64,000 nt of DNA from Micromonospora craniellae (GTDB lineage Bacteria; Actinomycetota; Actinomycetes; Mycobacteriales; Micromonosporaceae): contig NZ_CP061725.1 in the NCBI RefSeq assembly GCF_014764405.1, forward strand, positions 2,170,001-2,234,000, written 5' to 3'. The stretch's first letter is position 1; every line of letters begins with the position of its first letter. Shown here piece after piece: positions 55,598 to 64,000 of this stretch. A model generated the notes under the pieces. It had not been told where the DNA came from and searched no databases. It saw nothing but the letters and a program-made list of their open reading frames with translations. Both the position numbers and the translations under genes were made by a program.

Positions 55598-57131
55598 AAT
55601 GCCATTAAGTTAAGGCGTCTGGGCAGGCCAGCCTGGGTATGGCGGGCCCGTCGTGGCGGGTGGTCCGGTCGGTGGGTCGTTTGACGCGGTAGGAGTTGTG
55701 GCGGGCGCGTTTGATGACGCGGGGGCAGCTGCGGTCGCGTCGGGGCGGGTTCGGCTGGTGGCGGATCTCGGTGAGGGCATCGTCGAGGGCGGTGGAAAGG
55801 TGCTCAGGGGGTAATGGCCGCCTGGTCGGTGACCTGGCGGCGTACGACGCGTAGGCCTTTGACGAACGACATGCGGTCGGGGTCGTAGCCGGCCGGGTCG
55901 GCGGCTTCCAGCAGCAGTGCGCGGATGGCGTAGTGGGCCAGCAGTAGTCCCCACATCTGCTGTTCGACCAGGTCAGGGACCTTCGATCGGAGGACTTCGC
56001 CGCGGCCGCGCAGGTCCGTCTTGATCTCGTTCAGAGTGGACTCTTCTTCCCAGCGCTGCTGGTAGGCACCCGCCAGTTCCATCGCGGGGACCTCGTGGTG
56101 GTCGGTGAGGGTGGTGACCACCACGATGAGTTCGCCGTCGGGGTTGCGGTCCGGGACGGTGTACTCGACCACCCTGACGAGGCGGGCGAGATCGGCCGGG
56201 ATCTCCTGGCCGGTCCGGGCCTGCTCGACCAGCCTGGCCCGGCGTTGCGCGGACAACCCCGCCTTGAAGATCAGTGCCTGGTAGGAGCCGTCCGCGAGCC
56301 ACCGCAGATGCCCGATGGACACGCTCGCGCCGACTCGCCAGGCAAGGTCCGCGCCGGTGGCGGCGAAGGAGTTGAACAGGTCGAAGGAGTACAGGCCCGC
56401 GTCGGCCAGGACCAGCATGCCCGGCCCGACCCGCCCGGCCAGATCCTTGATCAGGGTACGTTCCCCGGTGCGGCACGACCCGAGTACCGCCCCGACGATC
56501 GCGTGGCTGCCGCACTCGGCCAACGCCGCGATGTGCAGCTTCGGGTACGCCGACGCCTTCGGCCCCGACCCCATCCGGTCGAAGCGTTCCACGTTGGCCG
56601 GGGTGTCGGCCACGTCGAGGGTGGTCGCGTCGATCGCCATCAGCCGGCGCCGGGCCAGCCAGGCGCCCTTGGTGCCCGGTCCAGCCAAGGGCACGCACGC
56701 CCTGTCGAACAACATCTTCACCGGCTCGGCGCCCAGCCGCTGACGTGCCTGGGTGATCGCCGACGCCGTCGGGACCTGCCAGTCATCGTCCCAGGAACCA
56801 AGTCTGCGCAGGTTACCCACCAGCCGGCGCATCACCTCGTCAGAAGACTCGGCGCAGAACAACCCCATCGCGATCACGTAACGGATCATCACGTGCGCCG
56901 GCAGCCGCCGGACCCGCTTCTCACGCCGCCCGCTGCGGTTGAGTACCTCTTCCAGCAGATCCCGGTTGAACCGGGCCGACACCACCCCGAGCCCGATGTG
57001 ATCGGTCAACCGGCCCTGCGGCCGCAGCGACTCCACCCCAGACGACGTCACGCCACGGCACGGTACCGGCCCGCCGACCCCTAGTCAGCTCACCGCGCTG
57101 ACCAGCACTGATGCCTTAACTGAACGGCATT
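55598..57131 (-). mobile_element. IS4-family element (1,534 bp)
   Basis: Inverted ends aatgccattaagttaaggc and gccttaactgaacggcatt differ at two positions. A 12-bp target duplication, gggtcttgtccc, lies at 55586-55597 and 57132-57143. It interrupts the intron 2 RT. Confidence 0.88.
55804..57051 (-). CDS. IS4-family transposase
   Basis: 415 residues. It has an N-terminal IS4 domain (DHIGLGVVSARFNRDLLEEV), first Asp in LMAIDATTLDVADT, second Asp in MLVLADAGLYSFD, and a perfect YREK signature (YQQRWEEESTLNEIK). Full length, no frameshift, probably functional. Confidence 0.9.
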   Translation of the reverse strand: MTSSGVESLRPQGRLTDHIGLGVVSARFNRDLLEEVLNRSGRREKRVRRLPAHVMIRYVIAMGLFCAESSDEVMRRLVGNLRRLGSWDDDWQVPTASAITQARQRLGAEPVKMLFDRACVPLAGPGTKGAWLARRRLMAIDATTLDVADTPANVERFDRMGSGPKASAYPKLHIAALAECGSHAIVGAVLGSCRTGERTLIKDLAGRVGPGMLVLADAGLYSFDLFNSFAATGADLAWRVGASVSIGHLRWLADGSYQALIFKAGLSAQRRARLVEQARTGQEIPADLARLVRVVEYTVPDRNPDGELIVVVTTLTDHHEVPAMELAGAYQQRWEEESTLNEIKTDLRGRGEVLRSKVPDLVEQQMWGLLLAHYAIRALLLEAADPAGYDPDRMSFVKGLRVVRRQVTDQAAITP

Positions 57132-57873
57132 GGGTCTTGTCCCATGCCTTCCGGGGACGAAACGCGTACCCGCAGAACGTGAACGTCACCAGCTCGTAGT
57201 CGAGACGGCGCCGGTCGTCTTTGCAGTACACGATGCGCGTCTTGTCGGGGTGCAACTGCAACCCGATGTCCGCGAACCGACGATCGATCGCCTGACGCAC
57301 CTGTTGCGCCTGACGTTCGGTCACGCAGTGGACCACCACATCGTCTGCGAACCGCTCGAACCCGACCCCGGGAAACTCACGGCCCATCCAGGTGTCGAAG
57401 CCGTAGTGCAGAAAAATGTTGGCGATCAACGGGGAGATCGGACCACCCTGCGGTGTCCCCTTGTTCCGATGGGTCAGGGTCCCGTCGGGCATCAGCATCG
57501 GCGCTCTCAACCAGCGCTCCACATACAGCATGACCCACGGGTGAGTCGTGTGACGCGCCACCGCCTTGAGCATCAAATCCCACCGCACGGAGTCGAAAAA
57601 GGCCTTGACGTCCAAATCGACGACCCAGTCCTTCTTGAAACACCGCTGCCGACACACCCGAATCGCATCGATCGGGGACCGTCCGGGACGATATCCGTAG
57701 GAGTCGTCGTGGAACACCTTCTCCACCTCCGGCTCCAACACCAGCACCGCCACCGTCTGCGCCACCCGGTCGACCACATTGGGAATGCCCAGAATCCTGA
57801 CCCCACCCTTCTTCGGGATCTCCACCGCCCGGACCGGGCCGGGGAAATAGCTGCCCGACGACATACGGTTCCA
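57132..57873 (-). pseudogene. Group II intron 2 RT, middle fragment
   Basis: Begins WNRMSSGSYFPGPVRAVEIP and contains SYGYRPGRSPIDAI, VVDLDVKAFFDSVRWD, NKGTPQGGPISPLIANI and the catalytic FADD (ERFADDVVV). It ends AFRPRKAWDKT at the IS4 insertion. The upstream 47 residues are at 61087-61225 and in copy B at 62815-63070. Confidence 0.85.
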
Positions 57874-59381
57874 GTAACTGGATAGGTGCTGGAACATCGG
57901 GTATGCGTGTACGCCGATTTGCTCAGGTGGTGGCGGGGATCCAGGGGTTTCCGGTGACGGCTTGGATCAGGGCGTCGAGCATGTTGTTGCCTTGGCGGAT
58001 GGCGGTGGCGGTGTAGCTGCGGATGGCGGCGAAGTGTTCGGCGCCGGTCATGGTGCGCATGCTTCCGGAGACCTTGATCCGTAGTTTCGGCATACGGATG
58101 GTCTGTTCGGCGGCGTTGTTGTCGAAGGGGACGGCCGGGTCGGTGACGAATCGTAGGTAGTCGTCGCGGCGGTCGCGGAGCCGGACGAACAGGGCGTGGT
58201 GTTTGCGCTGGAGTTTGCCGTCGCGGCCGGCGGTGGCCTGCGCGCCGAGCACGACGGCGGAGCGCAGCAGGTGCTGCTGCTCGCGTAGGGCGTCCGGGTT
58301 CGCTGTGTCCTGCCCGGTGTGGGCGTCGTCGGCCAGGCGGTTGAGCCGGCGCAGCGCGTTGATGGCTTGGGTGGCGAGGTCGGCGGTGGGGCCGGTGGCG
58401 GTGTCGGTGACGTAGACCAGTTCACGCAGCACGTGGGCGTTGCACAGGGCGTGGTTGGCGCTGGTGTAGGTGTCGTATGGCGCCCACGCGTCGTGCACGG
58501 CGACACCGGTGAAGCCGGGCAGGACACCGGCGTCGTCAATGGCGGCGGCGCCGCGTCTGCGGTGCGCCGTGAGGAGCACGTCGGTGCCGGTGGACGCGGA
58601 GTGCAGCCAGGCCAGACGGCCTTCGACGCGCATCCCGGTCTCGTCGAAGTGCACGACCGGCGCCTGCCGGATCCGGTCGCGGATCACCGGCAGCACCTGC
58701 TCGATGATGCCGAGGGCGGTGCGTGTGACCCAGGCGGTGACCGTGGCCGCCGCGACCGGCAGGCCGAACAGGTCCCGCAGCGCGTCGGCGGTACGGCCGA
58801 TCGACAGGAACTGCCCGTGCAACAGGTAGACCCCGATCGCGGCGATCCGCGGCCCGTACACGGCAGGCGCGGTGGCCTCGGCGGGCCCGATGCCGGTGGT
58901 GCGATGTCCACACGGGCAGGCGAGGGTGACGATCTGATGCTCGGTCACCACGACCGTCGGTTCCGGAATGTCGAACACCTGCCGCCGGGTCACGGACACT
59001 TCGGCCGCGCCGGCCAGATCGTTGTCGCAGCCCGCGCACACCTCGGGGGTGTGCCGCACGATGACGTCGGGGTCGGCGACCTGCTCCAGAGTGGTGCCGG
59101 GCTGCCCGGCCGGGCGCCCCGGCCCCCGCCCGGACCTACCGCGCAAAGATTTGGGTGCCGGCTTGGCCAGCCCGTCCGTCGACGGCGGTTTCGAGGAGTT
59201 CTTCGACGACTGCTTCAGCTGGGCTTCCAGATCAGCGATCCGGCACTTCGCCGTACTGAGGTCAGCCTCCAGCTCCGCGATCCGCCCGAGCGCCTGATCC
59301 AACCGGGCGAACAGGTCCGCGTTCAGCGCAAGCAGCTGCTCATACGACGGCTGCGAAGGATCGGCGGGCACGAACGGTCAA
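57874..59381 (-). mobile_element. IS66-family element, right end missing
   Basis: The left end begins gtaactgg directly against the intron RT; IS66 termini start with GTAA. The right side stops at the IS1380 copy 2 boundary (59382), only 10 bp upstream of the transposase start, and no inverse end (ttac) is present. The element is therefore truncated. Confidence 0.7.
57923..59371 (-). CDS. IS66-family transposase
   Basis: 482 residues. An N-terminal leucine-zipper-like coiled coil (LARLDQALGRIAELEADLST) precedes a KNSSKPPSTDGL linker and a zinc-binding region (CAGCDN, CPCGH). The DDE domain has VVHFDETGMRVEG, VAVHDAWAPYDTY and FDNNAAEQTIRMPK. A single-gene form without tnpA/tnpB. The coding frame is complete, but the promoter region was replaced by IS1380. 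Confidence 0.9.
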   Translation of the reverse strand: MPADPSQPSYEQLLALNADLFARLDQALGRIAELEADLSTAKCRIADLEAQLKQSSKNSSKPPSTDGLAKPAPKSLRGRSGRGPGRPAGQPGTTLEQVADPDVIVRHTPEVCAGCDNDLAGAAEVSVTRRQVFDIPEPTVVVTEHQIVTLACPCGHRTTGIGPAEATAPAVYGPRIAAIGVYLLHGQFLSIGRTADALRDLFGLPVAAATVTAWVTRTALGIIEQVLPVIRDRIRQAPVVHFDETGMRVEGRLAWLHSASTGTDVLLTAHRRRGAAAIDDAGVLPGFTGVAVHDAWAPYDTYTSANHALCNAHVLRELVYVTDTATGPTADLATQAINALRRLNRLADDAHTGQDTANPDALREQQHLLRSAVVLGAQATAGRDGKLQRKHHALFVRLRDRRDDYLRFVTDPAVPFDNNAAEQTIRMPKLRIKVSGSMRTMTGAEHFAAIRSYTATAIRQGNNMLDALIQAVTGNPWIPATT

Positions 59382-61086
59382 CCTCCCCGAGTCAGAGGCG
59401 ATTTGACTGATCGAGGGCGATAAACGAAAGGTGCTCCTGACCTGCAAGGATTTGGGTGTCGAGTCCATGTCCACAGCAGAAGCGGGTGCACCTTTCTGGT
59501 GAGTAAGGGTAGCGGGTGGGATCAGCGGCTGGTCGTCGGCGCGGGCGGGAAGGGTCTGGTCGGTCACGCGGGTGCGGTCCTGCTGCGCAAATGCGCAGAT
59601 CGGACCGGTCTGACCAGCGGTTTGAACAAGGTGCTACCGCGCGGCAAGGGCCCTGGGTGGTGGGATCGCGGCACGGTCCTGGTCTCACTCGCGGTCGCGA
59701 TCGTGCTCGGCGCCACGAGCATGTCCGACATCGCGGTCCTCGCCCATCAGGGATTGGTCTTCGGTGATCGGCCGTCGGAGCCAACCGTCCGGCGAGCGTT
59801 GGCCGGTCTCGACGAGACCGCGCTGAAACGGATCGGCAAAGCGCGGGCGAAGGTCCGCGCTCACGTATGGGCCCTGCTCGCCCGCCGCCCGCAAGGGTTC
59901 CCGTGGCTGACGGTGGCGGGCAAGCTGCTGTCCGGGTGGGTGGTCATCGATCTGGACGCCACCCTGATCACCGCTCACTCACCGAAGCAGGGTGCGGCGG
60001 CCACGTTCAAGAAGGGTTTCGGGTTCCATCCGCTCGGTGCGTGGTGTGCGAACACCGCGGAATGCCTGGCCATGCTGCTGCGGCCCGGCAGTGCCGGCTC
60101 GAATACGGTCGCCGATCACATCCGGGTTCTCGGTGAGGCGATCGCTCAGTTGCCGGTCGCCTACCGGCGCAAGATTCTGATCAGGGTCGATGGGGCCGGT
60201 GCCACCCACGACCTGCTCGAGCACATCGAGGCGATGAACCGGCTGTGGCGCAGCGTGAAGTTCACCGTCGGCTGGACGATCACCGACGCCGACGAGATCG
60301 CGATCGAGCAACTGCCTGCTGAAGCGTGGACCGACGGCCTCGCCCAGGACGGCACGGCCGTCGACACCGCGCATGTCGCGGAACTGACCGGCCTCAACCA
60401 GCGCCTGGAGAACTGGAACGGCCGGCTACGGCTGCTCGTGCGGCGCACGAAGCCGTCGGCCCGGCACGCGAAGAATCTCACCGCGCTGGAGAAGCGGACC
60501 GGCTGGCGGTACGCGATCGTCGCCACCAACATCAGCCGGATCGCCGGGGTGCCGGGCTCGCACCAGCCGCAATGGATCGACGCTTTGCATCGTTCGCACG
60601 CAGGAGTGGAAGACAAGGTGCGCACGAACAAGGCCATGGGCCTGCGGAACCTGCCGTCGAAGGCCTGGACCGTCAACCGCGGCTGGGTCCTCGCCGCCAA
60701 CATCGCCGCGGACATCACTTCCTGGACCCGGTTGCTCGGCCTGCACGACCAGGACGACCTCGCCCACGCCGAACCCGCAACACTGCGTTACCGGCTGCTG
60801 CACCTGCCCGCGAAACTGGCCGCCCACGCCCGCCGGCGTGTCCTGTCCATCCCCGAGACCTGGCCGTGGGCCGACGCGTTCACCCTCTGCTGGCAGCGCC
60901 TCACCCTGCTACCACTGACAACCTGACCCTGGACCCCTGTACCTACCAGTAGAAAGACCGTGACCGAGGGCCCGGAGAACTCGCGCTTCCACAGCGACAC
61001 GTGGCGATATCACACCCAAACCGGGTGGACAAAACGGTCAAGCCGAAACGGTCAGGCAGGGAGCAAGACCCTCTGACGGATCGAGG
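59382..61086 (+). mobile_element. IS1380-family element, copy 2 (1,705 bp)
   Basis: The left end cctccccgagtcagagg and the inverted right end (cctctgacggatcgagg) match except for a five-base stretch. The left flank is IS66 and the right flank is intron 2, with no target duplication, so recombination or deletion followed insertion. Confidence 0.75.
59499..60926 (+). CDS. IS1380-family transposase, copy 2
   Basis: 475 residues, distantly related to the copy at 52131. It has VVIDLDATLITAHSPKQGAA (first Asp), KILIRVDGAGATHDLL (second Asp) and HAGVEDKVRTNKAMGLRNLP (Glu region). GAAAGGTGC/GCACCTTTC (59426-59434 and 59488-59496) forms an inverted repeat ending two bases before the GTG start. The coding frame is intact. 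Confidence 0.9.
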   Translation: MSKGSGWDQRLVVGAGGKGLVGHAGAVLLRKCADRTGLTSGLNKVLPRGKGPGWWDRGTVLVSLAVAIVLGATSMSDIAVLAHQGLVFGDRPSEPTVRRALAGLDETALKRIGKARAKVRAHVWALLARRPQGFPWLTVAGKLLSGWVVIDLDATLITAHSPKQGAAATFKKGFGFHPLGAWCANTAECLAMLLRPGSAGSNTVADHIRVLGEAIAQLPVAYRRKILIRVDGAGATHDLLEHIEAMNRLWRSVKFTVGWTITDADEIAIEQLPAEAWTDGLAQDGTAVDTAHVAELTGLNQRLENWNGRLRLLVRRTKPSARHAKNLTALEKRTGWRYAIVATNISRIAGVPGSHQPQWIDALHRSHAGVEDKVRTNKAMGLRNLPSKAWTVNRGWVLAANIAADITSWTRLLGLHDQDDLAHAEPATLRYRLLHLPAKLAAHARRRVLSIPETWPWADAFTLCWQRLTLLPLTT

Positions 61087-61875
61087 CCAACCTCGTTTCG
61101 AACTGTTCGATCGTCACTCCGTCGGCCCCGGCCGCTCCGCCATTACCTTTCACCTTCAACCACGCGGCCCAGATCAGCCGCTTTGGGATATCGTGCGACT
61201 TGCCTGTCAACCCTGGCTGACTCACGCGGTTCCTCCCTCACGGTTGACCGCACAAACCAGCCTGAACGACCCCGCCCCTTCGCTCCCCGACCCACTGCGA
61301 TACGCAGGCGGTTCACAGCTACTACGGGCGAGTCCGCCAGCGGCCCCGCATCGGTACTCTGCTCCTCGCGGTCTCCTCCGCTTGGAGTCCTCCCTCTCGC
61401 CGCCGGTCAACCGACGGACAGTGTCGGGGTCCGCCTTCACACGTTCCGTATGAGAGCCTGGACCGGGCTCATGCTGCCTATATGCCGGACACCACCTGGG
61501 CAGTAAGCGGATATCCCCCAGGCTCATCCCGAGACTCACCTCCGGCCTCGGTTCTGATGTCGTCTGACTGAGTTTCGACACGTCAACGGCAGAGAACTCG
61601 ACGTTCATCGCTCATCTTCCCGGTCCATACCTGACGCGATCACAGTCACGCCTTCTCCAACGACGCTCAGGACGACGGTCTTCAGCCAACGCCCCTCGTG
61701 GTGGTTTGAAGCCTGCTTCCGCAAGCCGGCTCCGGAGGGCCAAACAACCTCCATCTCCCATACAGCACCGCAGTCCACGAGACCGTCATCAATCTTTGCC
61801 TCGCTTTCCACGTTCGTGTTCACAAGAGCTGATCTCAGCGACGCATATGGGTTGATTGGCGCGACACGGGCGAAG
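61087..61875 (-). repeat. 789-bp direct repeat, copy A (intron 2 5' half)
   Basis: Near-identical to 62932-63720; I see only scattered substitutions. It holds about 642 bases of intron RNA 5' region and 46 codons of RT (start GTG 61225; GKSHDIPKRLIWAAWLKVKG, then ADGVTIEQFETRLA). It is cut on the left by IS1380 copy 2 and on the right by IS5 copy 1. Confidence 0.9.
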
Positions 61876-62814
61876 GCGGCGAGTCGGGCGGCAGTGGAGA
61901 CAGGCGTGGAGCCATCGATAGACATGTCCTTGCGACAGATCCACGTCTTCGAGAGGGCTCCACGTGATTGCCTATCGTGCCATGATCGACGTCCCGAGGG
62001 AACTCGTGCAGCATCTCGCGCGGCTGCTGTACGTGCAGCGCCGGGCCTGCGGCACTCGCCGTGGCACTCGTGCGTTGACCTGCTTCTACCAGGCCCTGAT
62101 GGTGCTCGTGTGGTTCCGCAAGGGTGAGGACATGACCTTGCTGGCAGCCGGCTTCGGTATCTCCCGGGCGACGGCGTACCGCTACCGCGACGAGGGCATC
62201 ACGGTGCTCGCCGCCCAGGCGGCCGACCTGCACACCGCTCTGCGTCGGGCCGCCGCCGACGGCTGGTCCCACGTGATCCTCGACGGCAAACTGTTCGACT
62301 GCGACCGGCTCACCGAGACCACCCTGTCGGTCAAGGGCGAGACCATCGACGCCTGGTACTCCGGAAAACACCGCGACTTCGGCGCGAACATCCAAGCGAT
62401 CATGCGTCCAGACGGGCTGCCGATCTGGACCTCGGAAGCGATGCCCGGACATCTACACGACACCAGCTGCGCCCGCGACCTCGGGATCACCGCCGCCCTG
62501 AACTGGTCCGCCGCCGAACTCGACCTGCCCGCCCTGGCCGACTCCGGCTACGAAAGCACAGGCCACGGCATCAAGACCCCGATCAAGCAGCCCACCGACG
62601 GCAGCCGCCTCGCACCCGACAACCGCGCCTACAACCGACTGCTCCGCGGCCTGCGATGGCAAGGCGAACGCGGCTTCGCCATCCTGATCGGACGCTGGAA
62701 GACGCTCCGCCACACGAACATCAGCCCACGCCGAATCGGCGACATCGTCACCGCCGCATTACACCTGACCCACTTCGAATACAAATACCTATCCGAATCT
62801 TGTTGAGATAACTT
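61876..62814 (+). mobile_element. IS5-family element, copy 1 (about 939 bp)
   Basis: Bounded by copy A of the intron repeat on the left and, on the right, by intron RT sequence resuming at cattggg (62815). The left 85 bp align with the left 85 bp of the second IS5 at 63721. Exact inverted ends could not be assigned. Confidence 0.65.
61964..62806 (+). CDS. IS5-family transposase, copy 1
   Basis: 280 residues from the GTG at 61964. An N-terminal helix-turn-helix (TLLAAGFGISRATAYRYRDE) is followed by the DDE domain: VILDGKLFDCDRLTE, GANIQAIMRPDGLPIW and LPALADSGYESTGHG. The start codon lies at the end of a CGTGGAGCC/GGCTCCACG inverted repeat (61905-61913 and 61956-61964). No frameshift. Confidence 0.88.
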   Translation: MIAYRAMIDVPRELVQHLARLLYVQRRACGTRRGTRALTCFYQALMVLVWFRKGEDMTLLAAGFGISRATAYRYRDEGITVLAAQAADLHTALRRAAADGWSHVILDGKLFDCDRLTETTLSVKGETIDAWYSGKHRDFGANIQAIMRPDGLPIWTSEAMPGHLHDTSCARDLGITAALNWSAAELDLPALADSGYESTGHGIKTPIKQPTDGSRLAPDNRAYNRLLRGLRWQGERGFAILIGRWKTLRHTNISPRRIGDIVTAALHLTHFEYKYLSESC

Positions 62815-63070
62815 CATTGGGAATGCCCAGAATCCTGACCCCACCCTTCTTCGGGATCTCCACCGCCCGGACCGGGCCGGGGAAATAGCTGCCCGACGAC
62901 ATACGGTTCCACAGCCGGTAGAGGTTGTCAGCCAACCTCGTTTCGAACTGTTCGATCGTCACTCCGTCGGCCCCGGCCGCTCCGCCATTACCTTTCACCT
63001 TCAACCACGCGGCCCAGATCAGCCGCTTTGGGATATCGTGCGACTTGCCTGTCAACCCTGGCTGACTCAC
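62815..63070 (-). pseudogene. Group II intron RT N-terminal fragment (copy B)
   Basis: Starts MSQPGLTGKSHDIPKRLIWA and reads through ETRLADNLYRLWNRMSSG and KKGGVRILGIPN. It is then cut by the right end of IS5 copy 1 and ends in eight foreign residues. It supplies the RT junction sequence that is missing from the split intron at 57-61 kb. Confidence 0.85.
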
Positions 63071-63720
63071 GCGGTTCCTCCCTCACGGTTGACCGCACAA
63101 ACCAGCCTGAACGACCCCGCCCCTTCGCTCCCCGACCCACTGCGATACGCAGGCGGTTCACAGCTACTACGGGCGAGTCCGCCAGCGGCCCCGCATCGGT
63201 ACTCTGCTCCTCGCGGTCTCCTCCGCTTGGAGTCCTCCCTCTCGCCGCCGGTAAACCGACGGACAGTGTCGGGGTCCGCCTTCACACGTTCCGTATGAGA
63301 GCCTGGACCGGGCTCATGCTGCCTATATGCCGGACACCACCTGGGCAGTAAGCGGATATCCCCCAGGCTCATCCCGAGACTCACCTCCGGCCTCGGTTCT
63401 GATGTCGTCTGACTGAGTTTCGACACGTCAACGACAGAGAACTCGACGTTCATCGCTCATCTTCCCGGTCCATACCTGACGCGATCACAGTCACGCCTTT
63501 TCCAACGACGCTCAGGACGACGGTCTTCAGCCAACGCCCCTCGTGGTGGTTTGAAGCCTGCTTCCGCAAGCCGGCTCCGGAGGGCCAAACAACCTCCATC
63601 TCCCATACAGCACCGCAGTCCACGAGACCGTCATCAATCTTTGCCTCGCTTTCCACGTTCGTGTTCACAAGAGCTGATCTCAGCGACGCGAATGTGTTGA
63701 TTGGTGCGACACGGGCGAAG
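62932..63720 (-). repeat. 789-bp direct repeat, copy B (intron 2 5' half)
   Basis: Offset 1,845 bp from copy A, the same orientation and length, with only scattered substitutions. The outer boundary ...cgggcgaag is identical in both, and each is followed directly by an IS5-family left end. Confidence 0.9.
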
Positions 63721-64000
63721 CTGTTGAGATCGGACGGTGCTGGAAGAGGACGCGGAGTCCTCGGTAGGTAGTTCTCACCACAAGATCACCTACACCATGA
63801 GGACTCCGCGTGATCGCCTATCGTGCCATGATCGATGTCCCCAGGGAACTCGTGCAGTACCTCGGCCGGCTGCTGGCCGCCGAACGCCGAGCCCGCGGAA
63901 CCCGGCGTGACACCCGCGCCCTGACCTGCTTCCACCAGGCACTTCTCGTGCTCATCTGGTTCCGCAAAGCCGAGGACCTGACCCTGCTGGCCGCCGGATT
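63721..64000 (+). mobile_element. IS5-family element, copy 2 (runs off window)
   Basis: Its left 85 bp align with the left part of IS5 copy 1 but are clearly diverged. A 12-bp inverted repeat (63751-63762 and 63799-63810) precedes the transposase start. Confidence 0.75.
63810..64000 (+). CDS. IS5-family transposase, copy 2 (partial)
   Basis: The GTG at 63810 opens a frame reading MIAYRAMIDVPRELVQYLGR, then TRALTCFHQALLVLIWFRK, to the window edge. It is homologous but not identical to the copy at 61964, for example FHQALLVLIWF against FYQALMVLVWF. Confidence 0.85.
   Translation, partial: MIAYRAMIDVPRELVQYLGRLLAAERRARGTRRDTRALTCFHQALLVLIWFRKAEDLTLLAAG

Larger units (their letters stand above)
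55152..61867 (-). mobile_element. Group II intron 2 (minus strand), broken by IS4, IS66 and IS1380
   Basis: Intron pieces in order on the minus strand: a 5' RNA from about 61867 (GTGTCGC), the RT start at 61225, RT N-terminus to 61087, RT middle 57873-57132, RT/maturase C-terminus 55597-55236, and domains V/VI ending near 55152. The insertions explain the gaps, with a small loss (about 19 bp) at the IS66/IS1380 junction. The 3' boundary lies in the RT of intron 1, in opposite orientation. Confidence 0.65.

Noticed and set aside
61222..61608. 128-residue minus-strand frame beginning MNVEFSAVDVSKL (twin at 63067-63453)
   Set aside because: Also inside the intron 5' RNA, directly before the RT start; the Arg/Gly-rich reading after 40 residues looks non-coding.
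61605..61925. 106-residue minus-strand gene (and its shorter twin at 63450-63668)
   Set aside because: Lies inside the expected 5' RNA region of the group II intron, is duplicated with it, and its start falls in the IS5 leader; better explained as intron RNA.

Overview
The window is about 70% G+C and its proteins read as actinobacterial. The type VII (ESX/WXG100) secreted-protein families, the many GTG starts and the mix of insertion-sequence families fit a Micromonosporaceae-like actinomycete. Genus level is a guess. The window has three parts.

(1) 1-43,687: a large locus of type VII secretion substrates built around two giant paralogous genes that point away from each other. On the minus strand one frame stays open from an ATG at 21,666 to the window edge, at least 7,222 codons. 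It starts with a WXG100-like helical hairpin and a hydrophobic segment, followed by about 1,200 Pro/Gly-rich residues, internally duplicated coiled-coil repeats and HExxH-bearing modules. On the plus strand a 5,128-residue protein (28,301-43,687) repeats the C-terminal modular core of the first but has no WXG100 or membrane entry domain. Between them lie six smaller genes: three WXG100-like proteins, a helical protein with a YxxxD tail, a YD-like repeat protein ending in a WXG100-like domain, and a single-pass membrane protein ending in an F5/8-type C (discoidin) domain. No secretion ATPase, channel or mycosin gene is visible, so the machinery must be elsewhere. Just after the plus-strand giant is a 3' tRNA-Arg remnant on the minus strand, which may be an integration boundary.

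(2) 44,317-50,239: a compact five-gene plus-strand operon. It encodes an ATP-grasp ligase, an Fe(II)/2-oxoglutarate oxygenase, a SAM methyltransferase, a GNAT/FemAB-like acyl- or aminoacyl-transferase and an MFS exporter. The last three genes overlap by 4 bp at each junction. The set looks like a small, self-contained pathway for an amino-acid- or peptide-derived metabolite.

(3) 50,254-64,000: a mobile-element graveyard. It starts with a YjbR-like pseudogene, then a plus-strand group II intron whose reverse transcriptase is split by an IS1380 element and then by an ISAs1 element. Both insertions have exact target duplications, and the reading frame can be stitched back together. Next comes a minus-strand group II intron broken by IS4, IS66 and a second IS1380. 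Two near-identical 789-bp copies of that intron's 5' half each abut a different IS5-family element, and the second IS5 runs off the window.
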